Assembly: GCF_946151075.1 (NCBI RefSeq)
Contig: NZ_CAMGZB010000001.1
Coordinates: 1,416,001 to 1,480,000 of the forward strand
DNA: 64,000 nt
Source of the DNA: Neobacillus sp. Marseille-Q6967
Lineage (GTDB): Bacteria > Bacillota > Bacilli > Bacillales > Cytobacillaceae
Reading direction: 5' to 3'
Shown one piece after another: positions 24,506 to 33,085 of this stretch. Both the position numbers and the translations under genes were made by a program. The notes below the pieces were generated by a model, which did no database searches, was not told the DNA's origin, and saw only the letters and a list, made by a program, of their open reading frames with translations. How positions within the stretch are numbered: the first letter of the stretch is position 1; each line of letters begins with the position of its first letter.

Positions 24506-25981
24506 TTGAGATTGGCGGCTATTTTAATGGATCAAAATCGAATAGATTCCCTTAAAAAAAATATCTTTCATTTGTTTTACAGCACCATACTCTCCCGGGT
24601 CTTACAGGCCTCCCTGTTAATCATTTTAGCCAACTACCTGGAATCAGAGAATTACGGTGTGTTCAGTGTAATCCTAGCTCTTACAATGGTTATGGGGTTT
24701 TTCACTGATGTCGGCTTAAGTAATACCGTTCTTAGAGAGGGTTCTAAGCCTGGTGAAGACATCCCTTCCCTATTTTCTTCCTATATAAAATTAAAATTTG
24801 GCTTGCTTATTGTAACGATCCTTATTTCAAATGTAATCCTTTACTATTTTTATCCCAATAGGGAAATTATTCAGACGGCGAACTTTCTATTAATACCGAT
24901 GATAGTCGGAATGACCCTTCAAACTTTAAGCATTACCTATTTTCAATTGGAAGAGCGGATGCATGTTGTAGGGCTTATCCGGATTTTAACCGCTATTTTT
25001 CAGCTCATCCTCGTCCTGCTTGGCATGTTATTTTCATGGTCTTTGCCGTTTATTTCCCTTGCTTATGGAGTGTCCTATCTGCTTGGCGGTATCTATGGGT
25101 TAACGATGCTAAAAAAAGAATTGAAACGGAACAGGTTCTTTCATTTTCAGCGAAAGCTATTAAAAGGGTTAACCTCTTTCATCATTAGCGGTTTAATTAT
25201 TTTACTTTTGCCCCAATTAGGTCCGTTAATATTGGAGAAGACTGTGTCGTTCCATGAACTGGGTATCTTTTCTGTTGCATATCGCATCCCTTCAGCACTA
25301 TATCAAATTCCCGGCATTATAGCTGGAGCATTTTTTCCAATTCTATTTAAATATTATAATGCCAATCAACTAGCGGAACATTTAAAACTTAATATCCTGC
25401 AGCTGAAAGTTATGAGTCTATTAGGAATGCTTATTACGATTCCTCTCTATCATATGTCGAACCTCATTGTTGAGCTCTTGCTAGGGGAAAAATGGCTATC
25501 AGTCGAGATGCCTTTAAAAATATTGTCACTGCTGCTGGTTTTCCAAAGTATCAGTTTTCCATTGGCAGATGGGCTAACTTCAAAAGGATTACAGGCTAGG
25601 CGTACCTATATTCAAATTCTTACGGTCATACTCGGAGGGATTCTCTATTACTTCCTCAGTCTTCAGTTCCATATTAAGGGTGCTGTATATACGGCAATTA
25701 TCATTGAAATTTTCTCCATAGTGGGTTTTTGGGCTTTAAATCCTTGCCGTTTGATTATTGCGCTGAAATTTTTACTTCCATATTCGGTATTTTTTATTGG
25801 TTCTTTGACTGTAGTAAATCATTTGTTTGCTTCCTTTCCGATATTAGCAGCAATTATTCATTTATCCCTTTTATTTTCGATCATTTGGCTAGATGGGGAG
25901 TTAAGGGATAAGGTGCAAACCTTCCTCAACCAACATATGAAATGGAAGAAAAGGGCGGAATATGGAAGAGAGAAATTTTAA
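24506..25981 (+). CDS. Polysaccharide flippase (Wzx-like)
   Basis: A 491-residue membrane protein with about 12-14 hydrophobic segments in the MATE/MOP arrangement typical of Wzx. The N-terminal pattern (FHLFYSTILSRVLQASLLII, then ENYGVFSVILALTMVMGFFTD) is characteristic. It moves undecaprenyl-linked repeat units across the membrane. The start is uncertain: TTG at 24506 or ATG at 24527, neither with a strong ribosome site. It lies between the epimerase and polymerase genes, which supports a Wzx/Wzy-dependent system. Confidence 0.88.
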   Translation: MRLAAILMDQNRIDSLKKNIFHLFYSTILSRVLQASLLIILANYLESENYGVFSVILALTMVMGFFTDVGLSNTVLREGSKPGEDIPSLFSSYIKLKFGLLIVTILISNVILYYFYPNREIIQTANFLLIPMIVGMTLQTLSITYFQLEERMHVVGLIRILTAIFQLILVLLGMLFSWSLPFISLAYGVSYLLGGIYGLTMLKKELKRNRFFHFQRKLLKGLTSFIISGLIILLLPQLGPLILEKTVSFHELGIFSVAYRIPSALYQIPGIIAGAFFPILFKYYNANQLAEHLKLNILQLKVMSLLGMLITIPLYHMSNLIVELLLGEKWLSVEMPLKILSLLLVFQSISFPLADGLTSKGLQARRTYIQILTVILGGILYYFLSLQFHIKGAVYTAIIIEIFSIVGFWALNPCRLIIALKFLLPYSVFFIGSLTVVNHLFASFPILAAIIHLSLLFSIIWLDGELRDKVQTFLNQHMKWKKRAEYGREKF

Positions 25982-26051
25982 AGGCAGTATAAGTTTGACC
26001 AAAGAGTGGGGAAAATTCCATTCCTAATAAGGTGGGGGGAAATTTTAATCT

Positions 26052-27374
26052 ATGTTAATTAAATATGCTCTCTTCCTTTTGCCCTTCGTGCACATGTTCC
26101 GTTTCCAGTTATTTTTGGGTAATGAGCAAATCTATATTGCTGTATTTATATTAGCAATCAGTTTCATATCCATCCTTTTATTTATGAAATATATTTTGAT
26201 AAGACAGAGGACTTTTCCGAAGGGGAATGTTTTATATCTATTTTTAATTCTCTATATGTTCCTTTCATTTATTTACTTAAAATACAAATTCATGCTGATT
26301 TCAGGATTAAGCTTGCTGATCGTCTACATGGCTATCTTAATCCTTTCAGAATATCTTTCTTTCAAGAGATTGTTTTGGAATATGTACCGCTATTACTCAT
26401 TGGGTATCGTTTTTTTATGTTTGGTTATGCAAGTGGTTGTAGACTTGGAGTTATTGGGCATGACCTTTATAGACAACCGGTTTGGGTGGGTTTTGTACGA
26501 GGATATCACTGTATCAGACCCAAATTACTTTGCGGTTTTTATTGGTTTGGCGATGATCTATTTTTATTTTATTTTTAGCAATAGGCAGGAAAAAAATGGG
26601 GGACGGTTCTTGCATTTGATCCTTTTTCTTGCATCAGGTTACTTTCTTACGATTACCCTCTCCAGAGGTGTCGTTTTCTCGTTAATCATTACTTTGGTGC
26701 TGGTCTCAATTATAAAGGAATGGGGAAAAATTAAATTTGTTATGGCCAGTTGTATGCTGCCATTAGTGCTGACCTTGGGATGGATTTTGTTACATATATT
26801 CGGAAGTAATAATGTAGAAAATGTAAATTTCTCTACGATTCAGCGCTTTTTATTGTTAAATTCCAGTGACAGAATTGCTGTATGGACCAGCATATTCAAT
26901 GGATTTAGGAATAGCGGCTTATTCACTGTTTTGTTTGGGAACGGATTTCAAAGCGGCAGCTCGATAGGGGCAAAGTTTTATTTGGGGGTCGAACCACAAT
27001 CCAACGGCTTAATCTTTAAAAATCCGCATAATATGTTTTTGCAATTACTGGTGGAGATTGGGGTATTGGGCATGATGATTCTATTAACAATTGCCTTAAT
27101 GTATCTTTGGCAAACATTTAAAAACATGCAACGAAACAATTATGTACCCCTAGCGTTACTTTTATTTTTCTGCAGCGTCAATCTTAGTTTAAATGTCATG
27201 GGATTTAGAGAACAGGCTTTGATTTTTGGAATTTTGTTATTAGCCTCGATAAGAACTGGTGGGTCAGCGAACGAAATGATATCGAGGGAAAGGGGGAAAA
27301 AGGATGAGGTTCAGCTTAATAATGGCGACTGTTGGAAGAAAAGAAGAAGTGAAAAGCTTTATTCAGTGTCTTGA
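26052..27374 (+). CDS. O-antigen ligase/polymerase-like protein (Wzy)
   Basis: A 440-residue membrane protein with about 10-12 hydrophobic segments and a large external loop (~residues 265-330), the topology of Wzy polymerases and WaaL-type ligases. The motif FKNPHNMFLQLLVEIG (Asn-Pro-His-Asn) is the recurring Wzy_C signature. GGGGGG precedes the ATG. The last 71 bp overlap the next gene in another frame; the overlapping tail (ERGKKDEVQLNNGDCWKKRR) is hydrophilic and probably expendable. Confidence 0.85.
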   Translation: MLIKYALFLLPFVHMFRFQLFLGNEQIYIAVFILAISFISILLFMKYILIRQRTFPKGNVLYLFLILYMFLSFIYLKYKFMLISGLSLLIVYMAILILSEYLSFKRLFWNMYRYYSLGIVFLCLVMQVVVDLELLGMTFIDNRFGWVLYEDITVSDPNYFAVFIGLAMIYFYFIFSNRQEKNGGRFLHLILFLASGYFLTITLSRGVVFSLIITLVLVSIIKEWGKIKFVMASCMLPLVLTLGWILLHIFGSNNVENVNFSTIQRFLLLNSSDRIAVWTSIFNGFRNSGLFTVLFGNGFQSGSSIGAKFYLGVEPQSNGLIFKNPHNMFLQLLVEIGVLGMMILLTIALMYLWQTFKNMQRNNYVPLALLLFFCSVNLSLNVMGFREQALIFGILLLASIRTGGSANEMISRERGKKDEVQLNNGDCWKKRRSEKLYSVS

Positions 27375-28182
27375 AAAACAGTCTTATCAGAACTTTGAAC
27401 TAATTATCGTCGATCAAAATGATAATAACTTATTAGACAATATAGTAAATGATTATAAAAAGAAAATACCGATAAAGCATATTAAAGTAGCTCAAAAAGG
27501 CCTCTCTTTAGCAAGAAACGCCGGAATAAAGAAAGCCGGTGGTGATATTATTTCCTTTCCGGATGATGACTGTTTATACCCGCATGACCTCCTTGAAAAA
27601 ATCCGTGTATTTTTTTACGACCGACCAAATGTTGATGCTATTTCCACAGCCTGGCATGATTCCTTAACCAGAAAACCCATTAGAGATTATGGGGTAAAGG
27701 AAGAAACAGTAGATAAAATAAAGGTTTGGACTAAGGTTAGTTCGATTACCCTTTTTTTAAAAAGAGTTGTGTTAAATCAGATAGGCGGGTTTGATGAGAA
27801 ATTAGGGATTGGCCCCTCGTCTTCCTGGAAGGGAGCAGAGGATAAAGATCTTCCTTTGAGGATTTTACAAGCGAAATTTAAATTGGTGTTTTCCCCCCGT
27901 CTCTATGTATTTCATCCATCTCCAGACTTTACAGCCGAATCACTTCCATCAGGTAATAAAAGAAAACAATATTTTAAAAAAGTATACGGATACTCTGCTG
28001 CAGCAGGCTATGTTATGAGAAAACATCGATATCCCCTTTATTTAAAGGGTGGTGCCGTGACAGTCATTTTTATAAAGCTGATCATCGCACTCATGAAATT
28101 AGACTTTTTTATGGTAAAGGTGCGGTTTGCTTCCTTAACGGGAAGGGTGGATGGTTTTATTAATCGGGTAGTAGAGAAATAA
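27304..28182 (+). CDS. Glycosyltransferase family 2
   Basis: A 292-residue GT-A enzyme: FSLIMATVGRKEEVKSFIQC at the N-terminus, nucleotide-sugar site LIIVDQND, the metal-binding triad SFPDDDC and an acceptor/base region WKGAEDKDLPLRIL. A hydrophobic segment near 255-275 may associate it with the membrane. The ATG is preceded by AAAGGGGG inside the 3' end of the polymerase gene, so translation is probably coupled. It adds one sugar of the repeat unit; specificity is unknown. Confidence 0.9.
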   Translation: MRFSLIMATVGRKEEVKSFIQCLEKQSYQNFELIIVDQNDNNLLDNIVNDYKKKIPIKHIKVAQKGLSLARNAGIKKAGGDIISFPDDDCLYPHDLLEKIRVFFYDRPNVDAISTAWHDSLTRKPIRDYGVKEETVDKIKVWTKVSSITLFLKRVVLNQIGGFDEKLGIGPSSSWKGAEDKDLPLRILQAKFKLVFSPRLYVFHPSPDFTAESLPSGNKRKQYFKKVYGYSAAAGYVMRKHRYPLYLKGGAVTVIFIKLIIALMKLDFFMVKVRFASLTGRVDGFINRVVEK

Positions 28183-28196
28183 AAGGAGGAGATGGC

Positions 28197-29024
28197 TTGG
28201 ATTTTTCCGTTCTCATATCTGTTTATCATAAAGAGAACCCAGATTTTTTAAACGCTTCTATCAATAGTGTGATTACCCAAACCTTAAAACCAAAAGAAAT
28301 TGTCATTGTAAAGGACGGGCCGCTTACGAAGGAACTGGACCATGTCATTGCCGATTTTACTAATTCCTATCCTCATTTATTTAAACTAATACCATTGGAA
28401 AAAAACAGGGGATTAGGGACAGCCTTACAAATTGGAGTCGAAAATTGCAGTCATGATTTAATTGCCAGAATGGATTCTGATGACATTTCCCATCCCAAAA
28501 GGTTCGAAAAACAAATACCTTATATGTACTCTAATCCGGAAATTGATGTATTAGGGTCTTGGATACTAGAGTTTGATGATCATTCTAATAGGGAGGAGCA
28601 ATATATAAGAAAGGTGCCTCTCCAAACAAAAGATATAGTCCTTTATAGTAAAAAGAGAAATCCATTAAACCATATGACAGTAGTCTTCCGAAAAACAACT
28701 GTATTAAAAGCGGGAAATTATCAGCCTCTTTTATGGAACGAGGATTACTATCTTTGGGGTCGAATAATTAGCCAAGGTTCTAAAATACAAAATTTAGAAG
28801 ATATCTTAGTGTATGTAAGGGCAGGGGACGAATTATTTAGAAGAAGAGGGGGACTAAATTATATAAAAAATGAATTTATACTTCAAAGAGAGTTTCTAAA
28901 AATGAACTTTATTAGTCCAATGCAATTTTGTTTTAATATGGTTAGAAGGGCAATTGTTCGGGTTACACCAACTTTTATAAGAAAAATAATATATAGGAAA
29001 TTTTTAAGAGATTCCATTTTATAA
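28197..29024 (+). CDS. Glycosyltransferase family 2
   Basis: A 275-residue GT-A enzyme: FSVLISVYHKENPDFLNASI, EIVIVKDGPL, LEKNRGLGTALQIG and the DxD-type ARMDSDDISHPKRFEKQ. A second conserved block is NHMTVVFRKTTV, followed by NEDYYLWGRI. It resembles beta-galactosyl- or rhamnosyl-transferases of capsule clusters. TTG start with AAGGAGG upstream, 14 bp after the previous GT gene. Last gene of the operon, closed by a terminator. Confidence 0.9.
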   Translation: MDFSVLISVYHKENPDFLNASINSVITQTLKPKEIVIVKDGPLTKELDHVIADFTNSYPHLFKLIPLEKNRGLGTALQIGVENCSHDLIARMDSDDISHPKRFEKQIPYMYSNPEIDVLGSWILEFDDHSNREEQYIRKVPLQTKDIVLYSKKRNPLNHMTVVFRKTTVLKAGNYQPLLWNEDYYLWGRIISQGSKIQNLEDILVYVRAGDELFRRRGGLNYIKNEFILQREFLKMNFISPMQFCFNMVRRAIVRVTPTFIRKIIYRKFLRDSIL

Positions 29025-29076
29025 AGTTTTTTACACTAAAAATGTATGGAATGATAGGATGGAAGTTTTTGTAATA

Positions 29077-29110
29077 AGGAGAAGTGTTTTCGGAACTTCT
29101 CCTTTTTTAT
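29077..29110. terminator. Terminator of the exopolysaccharide operon
   Basis: AAGGAGAAGT, loop, ACTTCTCCTT and T6. It also lies at the 3' end of the convergent sigma-factor gene. Confidence 0.88.
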
Positions 29111-29141
29111 TTATCATTCCCAGGCTGGAATGATATTGATT

Positions 29142-29627
29142 TCAGGACTTTTGAATCTGTTCTTTTAATTTTCGTAATGCCCCCGATCGCCACTGCTTCA
29201 CAGCCGAAGGAGTAACCCTCTCTCTCGCTGCTATTTCCTTTATGGTTAGCTGGCCAATCGATGAAGCCATGACCCATATTGCCTCTTTTTCAGTTAGGCC
29301 TTGGCAATAAGTTTGAAGCGTCTCGCTTTCAAGAAAAAGTGATAAATTCTGGTCTTCAATCGTTTCCCAGTATTCCTCCTGAGGGTGAACATGACTTTCG
29401 GTAAAGTGTTGATCTTTAGTCAGTTGGGATAACATTTTGCCCTTCATGTAGGTATAGGCATAATTTGAGAATTTGCCTTTCCTTTCGTCGAAGGATTGGG
29501 AGGCTTCCCAAAGTCCAATCAACCCCGTCTGATAAAATTCCTCTTGGTTCTTATAAATGTGCAGCGAATTGATAATCTTATGAATCATGGGCTTATACTG
29601 TACAACTAATTCCTCAAAGCTCTCCAT
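29142..29627 (-). CDS. Sigma-70 family factor, short form
   Basis: A 161-residue protein with region 2 (EEFYQTGLIGLWEASQSFDE, then GKFSNYAYTYMKGKMLSQL) and region 4 (LTIKEIAARERVTPSAVKQW with following basic helix), and no region 3. The length is that of ECF-like or phage/competence-type sigma factors. No anti-sigma gene is adjacent. AAGGA lies 9 nt before the ATG. The role is not shown. The neighbouring exopolysaccharide operon and comK (9 kb away) are possible targets but nothing in the promoters proves it. Confidence 0.8.
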   Translation of the reverse strand: MESFEELVVQYKPMIHKIINSLHIYKNQEEFYQTGLIGLWEASQSFDERKGKFSNYAYTYMKGKMLSQLTKDQHFTESHVHPQEEYWETIEDQNLSLFLESETLQTYCQGLTEKEAIWVMASSIGQLTIKEIAARERVTPSAVKQWRSGALRKLKEQIQKS

Positions 29628-30187
29628 TGGTAGAATCCTTCAGGACAGCGCGCTTCCGATATATTCCTAGGTAACCTAACCATAACCTGTTTGGAAAATT
29701 GCATCGAATTCAAAAAAAACCAATTTCGAGCCGAAATTCAATTGAAAAACACAATTTCCCGCTTAAAAACGAACAAAAGAGTAAAAATCATTATAAAATT
29801 TAAATTTTATATGATTTTGAGAATTTTTAGATTAAGCAAATGATAGATTAGGATTATTAATCAAATTGAACTGAATTTCATGGTAAAATATACCTATATT
29901 AGGTGGAGTGGGGACAGATAGTGGGAAAGACTATCAAAAAAGATAAAGATTCAGTAGATCTGATGGTTAAATGGAAGCCGTTAATCGATTATTTAGAGAG
30001 GAATGGGAAATAACCCGATCGGCATGTCGTTTACCAATCCTCCTAGTGAGAGTGTAGGAGCTTGGCTATTAGAAAACGTATCTACCAGAGCCATGGCTTC
30101 CTATGTGGCTCCCATTCAAATTAAAAAGGGCTACGCCACTCTTAATGGGGAGAGTAAAACCGAGCTAGTATTTAAATAAGCAATACT
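29628..30187. other. Intergenic region with two doubtful small frames
   Basis: A 30-codon frame begins at a GTG (29921, GGTGGAG upstream; MGKTIKKDKDSVDLMVKWKP) and ends at 30013. A 51-codon frame runs from 30024 to 30179 (MSFTNPPSESVGAWLLENVS, then YVAPIQIKKGYATLNG) without a clear ribosome site. Both look like remnants of one lost gene. The rest is AT-rich. Confidence 0.35.
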
Positions 30188-30511
30188 AATCGAACGTTTG
30201 ATTAGTATTAAAAGAATAAAGTATATGGAAAGGCTAATCGTGAAGATTTGATAGGATTGCAGTAAAAGTTGACATTTTTATTACACTATTTTGGCCAGGA
30301 ACCTTAATGTAGAAAGCAAATCTCCACCACTAATTAAACGTTTGGTTAATAGGATATTTTGCCTGGCTCTGTCAAAAGCGGTCATATTTCAAAAAATGTG
30401 GAGATTTATAGGGGAAATGGAGGCCATGTCCTCGACAATTATTTTCAAGGAAATATGAAAAAAGTTCGTTTTTCCAAAGGGTTTATGAAGGTTTTAATCA
30501 AACGTTTGGTT
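30188..30511 (+). repeat. Palindrome-bounded repeat, copy C with three palindromes
   Basis: Palindromes AATCGAACGTTTGATT (30188), AATTAAACGTTTGGTT (30332) and AATCAAACGTTTGGTT (30496) delimit two consecutive units of 144 and 164 bp. The second unit has the full set of inner blocks (TCCTCGACAATTATTTTC at ~30430 and GTTCGTTTTTCCAAAGGGTT at ~30465). This is the only place where two units abut. Confidence 0.75.
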
Positions 30512-30615
30512 AATAGAGTAATTGTTGTAAGTACTCGAATGGTGGTGTAGGTCTATAGGGTTTGTATTGAGAGAAATAGTTGACGGCATGTTCCAAAGAG
30601 AGAGGAGGACAGGAT

Positions 30616-31404
30616 ATGTTAGCGGAGATTCAAGGTAAAATCAGCCGGACGGGTTCGAATTTAACTGAGCGTCTGGAGGATAATTTGACTGGGAATGTGT
30701 TTGGTGCGCTGCGTTACCTTCCTTTTTCGGCAGCACTGGGGCCAGTCCTAGCAAATGGGGTTTACCCGAAAGCGGTTGGGGAAGAAATACGTCTTATCGA
30801 TAGCGGCTTCTGGGCGGATAAGGTTGACTTTTGGCCTTACGATCGTGAAGGTGAGATGGATGCCCTGATTGATTTCGAACATATGGTGATTGGGATTGAA
30901 GTGAAGTATAAGAGCGGGCTTTCTTCGGATGATGAGGTTGCTCATCCTTTAGTGGAACTGGATCAACAAGAAGAGAAAGAAATGAAGTTGAGCATCAATC
31001 AACTGGCCCGCGAATCCCGGATTATTTCGAGAAGAGGCCAGCATAAAAAGAAGTTGCTATTATTTGTGGCCGACCGAAAATCATGTAGAGAAGTATATGA
31101 AAACATTTTGGGCCGGGGGATTATAGAAGGTGGGGTGGCCCTGTCGTATATTTCGTGGCAGGATATTTTGCTTCAATTAAAGCAGCTGCAGGTAACAGAT
31201 CCCTATCATCAAGTTATTATTGGCGACATCATCGCCCTGCTAACCAGGAAAGGCTTTGAGGATTTTACCGATATGGAGATAGATCTTCCACAGTCGATCC
31301 ATGAACACGATTATTTTATATTTGATATGCCAAACCAGGTGAAGTTTGGCTTTGAAAACACTCTAAAAATAAGTGAGGGATTGTATTATGAGTTCCGCCG
31401 ATAA
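30616..31404 (+). CDS. PD-(D/E)xK nuclease-like protein, first gene of a pair
   Basis: A 262-residue soluble protein. The core pattern of PD-(D/E)xK nucleases is visible: an N-terminal helix with Glu (LTERLEDNL, ~16-24), Asp82 in GEMDALIDFE, and the E-x-K of GIEVKYKS (Glu95, Lys97), followed by a helix with SINQLARESRII. A C-terminal half with alternating strands and helices may bind a partner. AGAGGAGG precedes the ATG at 30616; the frame is open further upstream. The stop lies 17 bp inside the next gene. Defence or DNA-repair roles are typical for such orphan nucleases (inference). The family is not recognised more closely. Confidence 0.65.
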   Translation: MLAEIQGKISRTGSNLTERLEDNLTGNVFGALRYLPFSAALGPVLANGVYPKAVGEEIRLIDSGFWADKVDFWPYDREGEMDALIDFEHMVIGIEVKYKSGLSSDDEVAHPLVELDQQEEKEMKLSINQLARESRIISRRGQHKKKLLLFVADRKSCREVYENILGRGIIEGGVALSYISWQDILLQLKQLQVTDPYHQVIIGDIIALLTRKGFEDFTDMEIDLPQSIHEHDYFIFDMPNQVKFGFENTLKISEGLYYEFRR

Positions 31405-31978
31405 TATTCGCAATGCGTTTCATGTTGTTTATCATACATACGAAAATATTCATAAGTTAATGGACTATTGCAAAACAGTAGCTTCAGAGGAAAGTAATTA
31501 TATTAGTGTCGTAGATAAATTTCTCCGATATAAGTCGGATAATGATTTTTCAGGATGGATGATTCAAAATTTTATCCTTCTTTTTCAAAATAAAAACGAT
31601 CTTGAATTAGAGAATGAATGGCGGGATGGTCCGCTGTATGTCTTGGAAATTGAATTATATGATGCCAGTTTGGAGCCAGAAGAACGAAAGGAGCTCCCGT
31701 GCCTTCGTTTATCAAAGTTTAAATATCAAGATATACCAGACTGGGATAGTGGATGCTCTCCTTCTAATCACTGGAGGTTCTTTTACCCCTTGCGCAATGA
31801 TGATATCATGGATATCCAGAAAGACGGAGATTATTTATACATCACACCGAAAGATCAAGACGCGAGTGACCGCTATTACTGGGGCGTAAAGAAAATAACC
31901 AGCAAACGGATTCCGCTTGCAGATATTACGGCTGATAATGTTGTAGAAAAGGTATTTAAAACATTTGATAGTTTATAA
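31388..31978 (+). CDS. Unknown protein, partner of the PD-(D/E)xK gene
   Basis: A 196-residue acidic, soluble protein. It starts MSSADNIRNAFHVVYHTYEN and has a helical N-terminal half. The C-terminal half has an aromatic core (CSPSNHWRFFYPLR, YLYITPKDQDASDRYYWGVK). No catalytic motif, signal or membrane segment is evident. The ATG overlaps the end of the nuclease-like gene by 17 bp, so the two are translationally coupled and probably act as a pair, for example nuclease plus regulator or sensor (inference). A hairpin follows at 32073. Confidence 0.6.
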   Translation: MSSADNIRNAFHVVYHTYENIHKLMDYCKTVASEESNYISVVDKFLRYKSDNDFSGWMIQNFILLFQNKNDLELENEWRDGPLYVLEIELYDASLEPEERKELPCLRLSKFKYQDIPDWDSGCSPSNHWRFFYPLRNDDIMDIQKDGDYLYITPKDQDASDRYYWGVKKITSKRIPLADITADNVVEKVFKTFDSL

Positions 31979-32072
31979 GGGGCCTGTCACCAACTGGGTT
32001 TTGTTGTTTGTGATATACTGCCAAAAACGTTCTCTTTACAGTAAATCAGCAACTAAATGTCATGAATACACC

Positions 32073-32118
32073 AAGGACCAACCGATATATACGTGGTTGG
32101 TCCTTATATTTATTGAGA
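32073..32118. terminator. Terminator-like hairpin, twin of 20881
   Basis: AAGGACCAACC, loop GATATATACGT, GGTTGGTCCTT and then ATATTTATTGAGAT, nearly identical to 20881-20922 including the flank. It lies between convergent genes. An eroded GCCTGTCACCAACT element is 90 bp upstream (31980). Confidence 0.7.
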
Positions 32119-32147
32119 TGATTCCCCATTATTAATGGGAACAGGAA

Positions 32148-32861
32148 CTAGAATTTATTAAATTCGGTACAGATAGGCAGGTGGTCACTAAATTGAATCC
32201 AGTTTTCATATGTTCCTATCTCAATCATGTTTAATTGTTCAAGGATGGCCTTGGAGGAAAATACAAAATCAATGTGAAATGGTCTAGCCTTTTCTTTTCT
32301 AAAGTAATGGGTCGGCAGGGATTCTTCCCCATGTTCCTCATTAAAATAATGATGGTAAGTGCTGGTGATATCTGCACTTTTAAGTAGAGCTACTACCTCT
32401 GAATGTGTTCCGACTCTTTTGATATAATCAAAAATTTTGTTGCTGTTCCAATCTCCAGCTATGATACAAGATTCCATAAGTAGTGGTTCATAGTATTTTA
32501 GGGCTAAATAGATTTGACCGATGTAGCTCTCATATTGCTTTTTTGTATTTTGTGCCCAAATAGCAAACAAAATGAAGTCTTGCTCCCCTGTGACAATCAA
32601 CGGAATAACATAACGGAAATCCTTATTATAGGATGGATGAAGTTTGATCTGATATCTATCGTTTAATGTAAAGATGCCAATTCCTTTATTTGGATTGTCT
32701 CCAACCCAAAGAAACTGTTTAACCTTTTGTAGATTTTTGCTGTTACTCCATTTTTCAGGAGACTCACATTCCGGGATGACCAAAATATCGGCGGCATATG
32801 GAAGTACTTGTTCAATTTTATCCCTAAAGCGCATGGCTGCATTCCATGTAATTAGTTTCAT
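32148..32861 (-). CDS. Endonuclease/exonuclease/phosphatase (EEP) family protein
   Basis: A 237-residue EEP-fold enzyme. Metal and catalytic residues are in the usual order: Asn in ITWNAA (~5), Glu in VIPECES (~30), the Asp-Asn pair in IIAGDWNSNK (~137), His in FHIDFVFSS and the terminal SDHLPI with the catalytic Asp-His. The protein is short and has no signal peptide, so it is probably a cytosolic phosphodiesterase or nuclease. AAGGAG precedes the ATG. It converges on the PD-(D/E)xK pair but has no operon partner. Substrate not assigned. Confidence 0.85.
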   Translation of the reverse strand: MKLITWNAAMRFRDKIEQVLPYAADILVIPECESPEKWSNSKNLQKVKQFLWVGDNPNKGIGIFTLNDRYQIKLHPSYNKDFRYVIPLIVTGEQDFILFAIWAQNTKKQYESYIGQIYLALKYYEPLLMESCIIAGDWNSNKIFDYIKRVGTHSEVVALLKSADITSTYHHYFNEEHGEESLPTHYFRKEKARPFHIDFVFSSKAILEQLNMIEIGTYENWIQFSDHLPICTEFNKF

Positions 32862-33032
32862 TTACTGGGTCTCCTTAATGAAAGTTTCTATATAATCATT
32901 CGCCCTTCACATTCTATTTCCTTCATTGCTAGGTATCTGCCACCGCTTGAATTTTGTAAGCCTATACTTCCTTAAGTATGAGGTAAAATACCTGAAACTG
33001 ATTCCAGTTATGGGAACAACCCAATCTACGCG

Positions 33033-33064
33033 AAAAGGGAACGGTGATTACCGTTCCCTTTTGA
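33033..33064. terminator. Terminator of the DUF4822-like gene
   Basis: AAAAGGGAACGG, loop TGATTA and CCGTTCCCTTTT. Symmetric, so usable on both strands; it lies directly after the minus-strand gene at 33086. Confidence 0.75.
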
Positions 33065-33085
33065 CTTCACGCTATAAAGTAAACA

